DNA of 64,000 nt from Sphaerosporella brunnea (lineage: Eukaryota; Ascomycota; Pezizomycetes; Pezizales; Pyronemataceae), in contig VXIS01000103.1 in assembly GCA_008704415.1 (NCBI GenBank), forward strand, positions 1 through 64,000. The letters are read 5' to 3'. Shown piece by piece: positions 55,786 to 64,000 of the stretch (positions are counted from its first letter, which is position 1; each line of letters opens with the position of its first letter). The translations under genes and the position numbers were made by a program. The notes below the pieces were generated by a model. The model saw only the letters and a list, made by a program, of their open reading frames with translations, was not told the DNA's origin and did no database searches.

Positions 55786-56218
55786 TCGCATATAATTCTA
55801 CGTAAGGAACGGCCTAGCTACACAGCTCCACATTAACAATGGGCCATCTCTATCATCCCATCTAAAGAACAACCCCCGTTGGCCTATCCAGACCGCGGTT
55901 CTCAGCCTTCGACTCCTTGCGCCTCTTTTCCTTGCTCTTTTTAGTTTCCTTGTCCGTCTTCTTCTCCTTCTTCTTCTCCTTCTCCTTCCGTTTCTCCTTC
56001 TCCTTCGAAGTATCCTTCTCTTTGGGAGGCCTTCTTCTTCTTCTGCATCTCAGCAGCCGAGACAGCCGAATCAACCGACTCAGACTCGGATTCCGAAGAA
56101 GTCCGCTCCTCCGTATCCTCAGAGTCATTAGGCGAGGTCGCTTCCGCGCTCTCAGATGTCGCTTCCTCTTCTTCCTGTTTCTTCTTTGATTTCCCGCTCT
56201 CTCGAGTCGACTTGGAAG
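55786..56218 (-). pseudogene. Duplicated C-terminal tail of the AAA ATPase gene
   Basis: Copies 60400-60858 including 3' flank (gtaaggaac, then CACAGCTCCACA, then AACAATGGGCCATCTCTATC) at ~93 % by eye. Compared with the source, one G/A difference in TTTGGGAGGCC against TTTGGGGGCC changes frame inside the Lys/Glu-rich tail, and the stop codon region reads CTCCTT instead of CTACTT. It breaks off abruptly at GACTTGGAAGG, next to the repeat block at 56296. A dead segmental duplication ~4.6 kb from its source, in the same orientation. Confidence 0.88.
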
Positions 56219-56295
56219 GGTTTGGATTCCTGAAACCCCACTCGCGCACTCTGGACTTCCATGCATGCCAGAACCGCCGGCTAGAGTCCGCAAAA

Positions 56296-57372
56296 CAAAT
56301 TTTCAGCGGTGGCGCCCCAATGGCAAGGGTTATCTAGATCAGTGCTTCCACAATATGGGGAATCCTGTGATCGAGGGGGGGTAAGCCCTCGGGGAATACC
56401 ACTCGTAGTTGGATGTGGATATATAGGGGCGCTCTGTTCGCTGAATATTGAGTTGCTAGACCGAAGACCAGAAGGAGAAAGGTACGGCCACGCTTACCAA
56501 CCACCACCTATAGTGGTCCAATGAAATATGTTACGGTCCTGGAGCTGCCTCGGTTCGAGTAGCTGCTGGCATAAGGAGGTACTGATGGCGCCTACCTTGC
56601 CTAAGACGGCCCGAATCATAAGACCGGGGAGCCTGGGGTCTTGGGGGTGTTTGTTGCTATTGACTAGCATAGGCGTGTCATGTCAGTGGTCGCTCATAGA
56701 TGCATTTGTAGTGTTTGACATTCAGTCAAGTTAGCTCAGCGTTTCCCAAGACACACTGATTTACATGCATCACCGAGATGCCTTGGCTTCCCAATAGGTC
56801 CCGCGTGGGTGCGGGTTCAAGTCCCGTGGCCCGTGGGTTTTTTTTTCCTTTTCTTTTTTTGTGGGCTGGTGAGGTGCCGAGTGATATGCAGTGAAGTGAA
56901 CAAGCGGTGACGCCCATCATTTTGAGTGGAAGCTTAGGATCTCGTGAATTCGCTATCACACCAATCGGTACTTTATACAGTCGAGGGCGATCTTTTGACT
57001 AAGATTGACGCTCCGAGAGTATTCTTTCAATGGTCAGGTCTATCACTGGCACGCACTACTACAGAGTCCGCTGCCTTCCTACGTTTCCCGCCACGAAAGA
57101 TGAACAGCATCAACGTCAACGGCGCCCAGGGCTAGTCGCGGTCGTCCCCCCCACGAACCCCGCCTCCGCGGGCCGTCATGACCATCGCAAACACGAGCCT
57201 CGCCATGACGGCTGCTGGAGCGGTTTAGCTACCGCAAGAACCGGTGACGCGGACAACTACCGAAAGGATTTGGCTATAGTAAGAACCGGTGACGCGAGAA
57301 GCGATGATCTGGACTTGCAGTAACATCGACAATGACGGCGGTAATTGAAGGAACGGATTGCCCGTCCCAGGA
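56296..57372 (+). repeat. Mosaic repeat, inverted relative of repeat-island segments
   Basis: Three blocks in one: 56296-56716 matches 31261-31690 reversed; 56842-57060 matches 35540-35838 reversed; 57062-57372 matches 34226-34335 plus 34855-35050 reversed, without the MITE. The type-1 tRNA-like core lies between the first two. Together they may outline the full-length parent element (~1.1 kb). Confidence 0.82.
56718..56838 (+). repeat. tRNA-like element, type 1, copy d
   Basis: Plus-strand copy whose core matches copies a-c: AGTCAAGTTAGCTCAGCG, hairpin GCATCACCGAGATGC, CTTGGCT, then GCGGGTTCAAGTCCCGT and GGCCCGTGGG followed by T9. The upstream flank includes GGTCGCTCATAGATGC, corresponding to the CGATCATA block. 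Confidence 0.75.
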
Positions 57373-58616
57373 GGCCGCTCGCAGCAAGAGATTCAGCAGC
57401 ACTTCCTGGTTGCAGGAATTACGGAACGACTTGGATCCGCAAGGATACCCCTACCAGCTTCAAAGGTGCCTTCTGCGATTTTGAGCTGGTTGCTGCCGCA
57501 CGATACGAAACGGAACATGGGGCGTCCTGTAGTGTTGGTTATAGATAACTTCAATGTGGGTCGCCAGAGATCCGGAAATTCTGCGGATAATTAAAGGGAG
57601 GGGCCTAGTCGGTTTGTGCGAAGTGGCAGAGGATCGGAGTCGGAGCAAGTACGGATGGGTAGGGAACTCATCAGAGAGGCTCATATCGGGTTGCGATCAG
57701 TGGTGTATCGCCAGGATGAAGGCTTCTCCGATTCTGCATTCGTTGAGGAAGCAACAACAGATATGGACTTGTACACAATCGTGTTCTCCTGTCCTGACGG
57801 TGTAGCTCCGATCTTACTGCGGTGTAAGTTGATGCCAGTAAGTTGATGCCAGTCGGTCTATTGGTGGTTGTGAGCACTGACATAGCGTGCTGCAGAGAAG
57901 TCATCGTGGTCGCGTGCATCCAGCACTGGTATATCGCATCGGGGACTTAAACCCCGAGGAGGCCTTGCATTACCTACCATTGTTGGAAGCACATTGAGTG
58001 ATCCAAGTATGAACGGGTATTACCTTGCAATCAACTCATTCCCACACGTTCTTGAATTCCACTGCTTGAAAACATCAGCGACTGCGTCTACGTTCAACAA
58101 CCATAATGCGTAAGGTCGACCAAGAAAAAGCTCAGAAGATCCTCAACTTCTTTGGTCCTCGGATTCTTTTGCTCGTGCATGCGTGCAATAGGCTGGACAC
58201 AGGGATTGATCTCGATTCTTCGTCCGCCTTTCTGAGCACCTATATTCTCTTCTAACATACGAGAGCGTACATCGAAATGAGTCAAGAGGCAGGCTTTGAC
58301 AGGTTTTTCACGAGTTGACATCACAAGCGCTGTGGCTGTTGCTAAGAGGGTTATCCTTCGAGGCCCATTTCCAAACAGTACTCTCTGCGGCAATCAGCTT
58401 GTTGAGGAGCAGTTTCTTGCAAAAAAAAACATCTTTGCGATCGATAGCGAGAATTTGTGTGGCTTTGATAGTAAAGTGACCGAAAACGCCGTCCGCCGTC
58501 GCTGGCGCGCTCTGGAGGTCTTGGGCCGCTCGGGAGTGGTTCTTGTGATCAATCCTTTCTTGCATGTCCTACATGGACTGAGCTGTGTGAAACCGGTGGC
58601 TGTATACAAATAACAA
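57373..58616 (+). pseudogene. Decayed P-loop ATPase of the Crinkler/RHS-like type
   Basis: Scattered frames give the order seen in fungal and oomycete Crinkler/retrotransposon-hot-spot-like ATPases: SWLLPHDTKRNMGRPVVLVI then DNFN (Walker-B-like), ARDPEILRIIKGRG, TIVFSCPDGVAPILLR, HPALVYRIGDLNPEEALHYL, then RQALTGFSRVDITSAVAVAK, NQLVEEQFLAKKNIFAI and FDSKVTENAVRRRW. The parts lie in different frames and simple introns do not join them; a duplicated TAAGTTGATGCCAG pair at ~57826-57851 breaks the middle. No Walker A is visible, because the 5' part is replaced by the repeat ending at 57372. I assign the family by pattern memory only. Confidence 0.5.
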
Positions 58617-60399
58617 TGAATGATGAATGAAACTCTTTGCCGGACAAGAATTGACCCCGGTCTCGAGACATGCGGTGGTGGTGATGATGGGCAGAAATAA
58701 TAACCACTGTCCTTTCGGAGTACGGCGGCTTCTGTAGTAACCATTGATGTTGAAACTGTGTCGTTGAGCGAGAGGTGGTGTTTCGTACAGGAGGCATCAT
58801 CAGATACGCTTGACGTCAGAGGCATAGGTGCAAGCGGCGGGGACATTGGCACGGCCGTCCCGTCGCAGCCTGAACACCGCCGCATGGAGAGTCGAGGACA
58901 AAAGAGATATGGAATGTGATGACCGACTTCCCCAGGTGAGTACCAGTGATTGGGGGAAGCACCCATGCTAATATGCTTACAACAGACTTCCCGGTTCTCC
59001 AACCAGCGTTCCGGAACGTGAGTGCCTACTTCAAACCCAAGTTCCCAGCCGTTCAAAAAGCCAGAAAATCCCGTTGTCCGTTTTTCACGCTTGCAAACGG
59101 GTCAGTCAACGTTTTTTTTTTTTTTTTGGCTTGGCTTGGCTTGTGTGGTGAATTCTCTCCGCGGAGAAGGGGGGTATCATACTTCTATAAGAGCGGGGTG
59201 GAAGCCGCAGTGTATCCAGCCGCAGGTGAACGTTGAACGTGTGGTTCGAGCGACGGATATGGCCAGAGTTCTGGTCAGTGGTCGCGAATGCGTTGGTGAG
59301 TTGAAGCGCCCGGGTCAATGTGGTGATTAGGGCCTTAGGAAGGTCAGTTCGTTTTCAATCGGGCCATTGTGCGACTCGACTGAACATGAAATTTCCATGG
59401 GTTGTTCAATGGCACAGGATGCAAAGCGCTCGGCGGTGCAGATGCGCGAACGGGGCCGCAGCCGGGTACGCTCTCGCGGCCCTTAGGGCGTTGTGAAGCT
59501 TTTGGTTTTTCGCGATGTCAGATACTGGCCAATCAGGGGACACGCGTCGTTTTGGCAAAATCAAGCGCGATTCGAGAGAGGTGTAGGAGGGATGGTCTTG
59601 TCGGTGGCTGTAATGCGAATCATGGTGGCCATCAAGACTTTCAATATACAATTGCTTGGATGTATAATCCAGCATAACCAGTGGGTTGCTTGCGACCACC
59701 GTCTGCTCGTGAATGTTCGAACGTCTCGGCGCCAGGGGCGACTGGGGATCAGGTTTGGAGTCGGAGATTGGGAAAAGCGCGGGATCGATGGAGGTAACGA
59801 CGAATTGTTTCCGTTTGACCAATACTTCCGAGATTAAGGATGTCAAGTGGCCGTCGGATTTACTCTTTGCTAAATCTTGAAAACGGTAGACTGTTAGTGT
59901 TTCAACTTTTTTCAACACTGGCATAACCTAAGGTCCGGACTCAAGCTTGCTCTACCTTAAATACTCCACAAACGTCCTGGTCATTATGGAAGTAATGATC
60001 CCCACAATGACTCATCGTCCAGCCATGCCGCAAGATATATGCAATATTCTCCCGGACTCGGTTATCATGGTTTTTGTTGTCGTCCTCTTCCTCAGCCAGA
60101 TGTCGTCTGATCCGGACCTGCTGCATGCGATGATAATGTATTGCGAGAATTGCTACCAGCAGCGATGCTAGCTTCTTTTTCAGCTTATCTTTACAACGCG
60201 TGCATGGTCATGTTGGCATTGCATGGCTAACATTAGAAATGTGCAGCCGTTGGTTAACATTTCGGGATGCGCTCAATCTGTAGGCAGGCTGGTAGCGCTA
60301 ATTTGTGAGCAATGAGCATAAACATAAACATCACATATCCGCCATGCCCCCCCACCCCCTAAACACGCAAGTGGAGCGTAGAAATTCATCCATATAACT
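58617..60399. other. Intergenic region without a supported gene
   Basis: ORFs of 172 and 220 codons on the minus strand (59406-59924, 58394-59056) lack family features. A T-run lies at 59112-59127. Nothing else of note. Confidence 0.5.
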
Positions 60400-60539
60400 C
60401 TACCATAAAGAAATGCTCCATACAGTAAGGAACGACCTAGCTAAGTACACAGCTCCACACTAACAATGGGCCATCTCTATCATCCCATCTAAAGAACGAA
60501 CCCCGTTGGCCTATCCAAACCGCGGTTCTCAGCCTTCGA

Positions 60540-63207
60540 CTACTTGCGCCTCTTTTCCTTGCTCTTTTTAGTTTCCTTGTCCGTCTTCTTCTTCTCCTCC
60601 TTCTCCTTATTCTTCTCCTTCCCCTTCCGTTTCTCCTTCCCCTTCGAAGTATCCTTCTCTTTGGGGGCCTTCTTCTTCTTCTGCATCTCAGCAGCCGAGT
60701 CAGCCGAATCAACCGACTCAGACTCGGATTCAGAAGAAGTCCGCTCCTCCGTATCCTCAGAGTCATTAGGCGAGGTCGCTTCCGCACTCTCAGATGTCGC
60801 TTCCTCTTCTTCCTGTTTCTTCTTTGATTTCCCGCTCTCTCGAGTCGACTTGGAAGGTTTCGGAGAACTTGGTGCTGGTTTATCGTTGTAGATGGTGCGC
60901 CTGGGATCAAGGTCGCGAGAAACGGCCGGAGAGGGGCCATGCCTGTCAAAGGCTGGGTGGGGGGCGTAATACCCATGCTGTCCGCCATATCTCGGATCGA
61001 AAGCTGGAGCCTCCGGTATCCCATATTGGTCGTAACGGTTGTTTAAGTCATACGCGCGATCCGATGCCGACTTTCCAGCAAAGACTTCAGTCATATATTT
61101 GTCGAAGTGCAACGAGGCCTGGGCAACAGTTTCGAAGTGGGCTTTCCTCAAAGTCGTGCGACGGGTGATCCTTGTGGCTTCGGCATCTTCATCACTGTCA
61201 TTTTGGTCTGCCTCGAATTCTGCAAGCGCAATGGCCGTCTGGAATGCATTTCGGATCTGTCGGCCGTTCCACCGCCCTTCTTCATTTTCGAGGTAATGCT
61301 TTCGTGCAAACTTCAAGATCTCCTTCTCCTTGATCTCGAATTTGAATTTTGCTTTCCGTTTCTTGGTGCGATCAAGGTTCATCTTCCAAATCTCTATGGT
61401 CGATGATTCATCCAGAGTTGGATAGTACAAGCTGATGTGAATGCGCGATTTGAAGGCTTCGTCGATAGCGCCAACTCTGTTGGTGGTGAGAAACAGAATT
61501 CCAGAGTAGTACTCTAGGACGCGGAGGAAAACTGCCGTTCAAATGAGTCTGGGCATCCAAACCGGTTTGCATGTTGGGCTTCAAACCTGAGACAAGACTG
61601 TTGCGGAGAAAATCGTCCTTGGTTCTCTCGGCCAGGAAAATGTCGGCTTCATCGAGTAGAAGCACACAACCCCATCTGTGGGCAAGGGTGAAATTGGTCT
61701 GTAATCGGTTTTCTACGTCCCATGCTGTCACCCCAAGGTCGCCTAGATATCTTCATCAGCAAAAGTCAGTGAGTGAAGACTTTTGAGTGACCAACCGCAA
61801 GTGATTGGGAAAAGAGGCTTGTTGAAAGATTCAGCGACACATTCTATGACACTGTAAGCATAAACTTTACATCGGCGGTGTGTAGAAACGTACCGGCTGT
61901 GCTTGTTTTCCCAACACCTTTTTGGATTATTAGTACACGGTGTGTAGTTATGTCAGACAGGCTAGACACTTACCAGGCGCCCCATGCAAGAGTATGATGA
62001 GGCCCTTGCCTGAAGAAAACGAACATGAAGTCAATACACATTGCTTATTCGCGTGTTATGTTCACCTAGGAAGCAGCTCTTACCTTTCCCACGTACCAAG
62101 TCAACTTGTTCTTCGTCCTTAAATTTGGAGTCCTTTTCGCGGAAATGCTGTCTGACGAGCGACTGCACCATCTCTTTGTGACCGTCTGGTAGGACGAGTA
62201 GGTCAAATCCGTCCGAGTCTTTCACCCGATGGATCTCTTTGACATCATCAATGTCAATACACGCTGAAATTTGTCAGCACCATAACCAAACAGTAGTTAG
62301 AGTACGACAGCATACCCCACTTCCGGCTTCGGAGGATAAATGCAAAGAGTCGGTGGGTCAGAAGCACGAGTTCATGCTCGCGCAACCCGCTTCCCTCTTT
62401 GATAGCCTGTAGAGTTCGGGTGTATATTGCCAAAGCGGGCTGCTCTCGAGTAAACTCCCTCATCCGATTTTGGTCCACATAGGCGTCTCGATGTGAACAC
62501 TCGTCACTGCAGCATCCCCGGATATAGCAAGGACGTTGGTGATCGCTGACGGGCTCGGGCCCGTTGCCATCTCCTGTCGGAAATGACTGGATCACTGGCG
62601 CCCACCTCACCTCATGCTGTAGAGTTTGCTCAAAGTCGACAACAGCCTGGCTGTCCACCTCTTCCTGTGTATCCAGTGTTACACCGGTAAACTGCACGTG
62701 CTTCACTTCCACCAGTTGCATGAAGAGAGCCCCCCGCTTTATGAGGCGAGCGCGTAGATCTTCATAGTCGTTGGCAAAGCGCAGTGGGTAAACGGGAAGT
62801 GATCGTATTTCCCGCTCCCCCTCGAATGTCGGGAGCTCAATCACCTTCGAAACGGGGCCCAATAGCTTGCCATTAAAGTCCAGATAAACGCAGTGGAGGA
62901 ATACAGGCGTTGCTTCCCACGCTGGGTGTCCAGCGCCCTTCAGGTTGGCATAAGTTGAACGGTGATTTACTCCAGTTATTTGGACAACACGATATGCCTG
63001 CCGTCGATCCGCCGCAAGAACTTCATCGCCGGGTTTGAATAGATGCCATATATCGGAGAAAAATATTTTTGAGATGGAGCCTCCTTGCACTTTCTCTGCT
63101 CGTTGTTTGACATCGTTGTCTATAAATGATACCAAGCAACGGAGATCGTCCAAGAGGTGTTTTGTCGCGAGGGATCGGGGTTGGTTTGTAGGGGAAAGGT
63201 TGATTGA
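60540..63207 (-). CDS. Fungal AAA+ ATPase (DUF7025 type), 5'-truncated
   Basis: Exons (5' to 3'): 63207(open)-62316, 62263-62084, 62009-61974, 61917-61894, 61844-61796, 61742-61587, 61531-60540. The N-terminal part carries the DUF7025-like stretch (FKPGDEVLAADRRQAYRVVQ, VIELPTFEGEREIRSLPVYP). The AAA core is built from very small exons: LIILLHGAPG, then the 24-nt exon GVGKTSTA (Walker A), then ECVAESFNKPLFPIT, then Walker B GCVLLLDEADIFLAER, sensor LFLTTNRVG and FKSRIHISLYYP. The tail is Glu/Ser- then Lys-rich (nuclear-signal-like). Upstream of residue LLDDLRCLV no ATG and no acceptor AG occurs before an in-frame stop (~63210), and a Ty3 fragment starts at 63349, so the 5' part (perhaps 300 aa) is lost or displaced. 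Confidence 0.85.
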
Positions 63208-63348
63208 TCAGAAGCGACGCCAGCGGGGAACCTCCAGGTCTATCTAGCTTCCCTCACTAGTCGTCACTCGTACCTATATGTATCCCTACATCACCTCCCC
63301 GATGACAAAAAGAAATCCCCTATCTCCATCCTCTTAGTCCTCCTAATC

Positions 63349-64000
63349 TCAATCCGTTTCCTCCTTCCAATCATCTGCCTCGAAAACCGTGATATCCACC
63401 ACTCCATCTTCTACCTCCATTACCCAAGCTTGCCTCTTCCGTCGTTTGCGGCGGGGCCGTGGTTTTGCCTTCTCGGCTGCCAGTACACGCTGCAACTCCC
63501 CATCCACAGCCTGAAATTCCTGCAGTATCTCCGTTCCACCGCCAGTGAACATCTCCGCTGGCTCCCAAGTTAACACCTCATCGTTCTCCCATTTTACCTC
63601 GTACTCGATCCGTCCACCCTCATCCGGGTTTCGGCGCCATGAGCGAATTTCCTCCACTCCATACTCCGCCTCAGGCGGTGCTTTTGCATGGGCTCGTGTG
63701 ATGCACAGCGCAGGAGCTGGTGCCTGCGGTCGTGAGTGATCGATGGTCGAGGGCTTGAGTGAAGCCACATTCTGAGTGCGTGCTATCTTCCAGTTCTTGG
63801 GCAATAGAACTTCAAATGCATTTTCACCACGCTGCTTCCCAAGCTCAAACTCTCCAATATACTTCTGGTGTAGCACTTTACGGTGGTTATCGGTGTCGGT
63901 GGCATACGTGATTGGTAGGTTCTTTGCGGACAACAGAACTTTATCTCCTTGCTGAAAGGTATGTGGTTGTCGATGCTTATTGGCTTCTGCTACTTGCTGT
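63349..64000 (-). mobile_element. Ty3/gypsy (chromovirus) pol 3' end: integrase C-terminus and chromodomain
   Basis: Open on the minus strand from the window edge to a stop at 63349 (217 codons). The integrase C-terminal GPY/F-like module is seen as ANKHRQPHTFQQGDKVLLSA, then KNLPITYA, HQKYIGEFEL and ENAFEVLLP. A chromodomain follows: YGVEEIRSWRRNP, then IEYEVKWENDEVLTWEPAEM. The protein ends in a basic tail (RPRRKRRKRQAW). The element body lies beyond 64000; whether it is intact cannot be seen. No LTR is recognised at 63210-63348. Chromodomains steer such elements to marked heterochromatin. Confidence 0.88.

Noticed and set aside
58394..59056. 220-codon minus-strand ORF
   Set aside because: Cys/Ser/Pro-rich without pattern, and overlaps the ATPase relic on the plus strand.
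59406..59924. 172-codon minus-strand ORF (MPVLKKVETLTVYRFQDL)
   Set aside because: The first ~60 residues look plausible, but there is no family match and the rest is low quality; left unannotated.

Overview
The window is nuclear DNA of a filamentous ascomycete (Pezizomycotina-type). Most genes carry several 45-100 bp introns with GTRNGT-like donors and CTAAC/CTGAC-like branch sites. The gene set (PAF1, VPS9 GEF, ATG15, CSC1/PHM7, MFS, NLP, NDUFAF7, cytochrome c heme lyase, HRI1, CDK11, fungal DUF7025-type AAA ATPase) and the mobile DNA (Tad-like LINE tails, a chromodomain Ty3 element, TA-flanked MITEs) fit that group. I cannot name the species. Exon joins given here were worked out by hand from splice signals, reading phase and family motifs.

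1-11918: a near-perfect inverted repeat with ~5.95 kb arms around a 4-bp spacer (5955-5958). Each arm holds PAF1, a divergent unknown gene and ~2.8 kb without a convincing gene. The arms look identical except for the outer ~260 bp of the left arm, which has many small indels that break the VPS9 frame. This looks like a long-read fold-back artefact at a contig end. If so, only the right-arm copies are real.

11658-27023: VPS9-domain Rab GEF (-), ATG15 lipase (+, with unusual C-terminal GWFG-Cys repeats), a Cys-rich F-box-like gene (+), two LINE tail relics (-), and a 935-aa ankyrin protein (+) whose repeats are strikingly uniform.

27.5-37.8 kb: a gene-free repeat island. It holds eight copies of a tRNA-like A-box/B-box element (a ninth lies at 56.7 kb), two TA-flanked MITEs plus a third proved by an empty paralogous site at 57.26 kb, a 285-bp inverted repeat, Tad-type LINE 3' ends and dispersed repeat segments.

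37.9-55.4 kb: a gene-dense block. CSC1/PHM7 channel (-), MFS transporter (+), secreted NLP-family protein (-), NDUFAF7 methyltransferase (-), small RING-like ORF (-), cytochrome c heme lyase (+), HRI1 (-), DUF676 alpha/beta hydrolase (-), CDK11 kinase (+). Two of these serve mitochondrial respiratory-chain assembly, but there is no sign of a biosynthetic gene cluster.

55.8-64.0 kb: a mosaic of a duplicated AAA-ATPase tail, an inverted copy of the repeat-island DNA carrying the tRNA-like element, a decayed P-loop ATPase of the Crinkler/RHS-like kind, a 5'-truncated seven-exon AAA ATPase, and the integrase C-terminus plus chromodomain of a Ty3/gypsy element running off the window edge.
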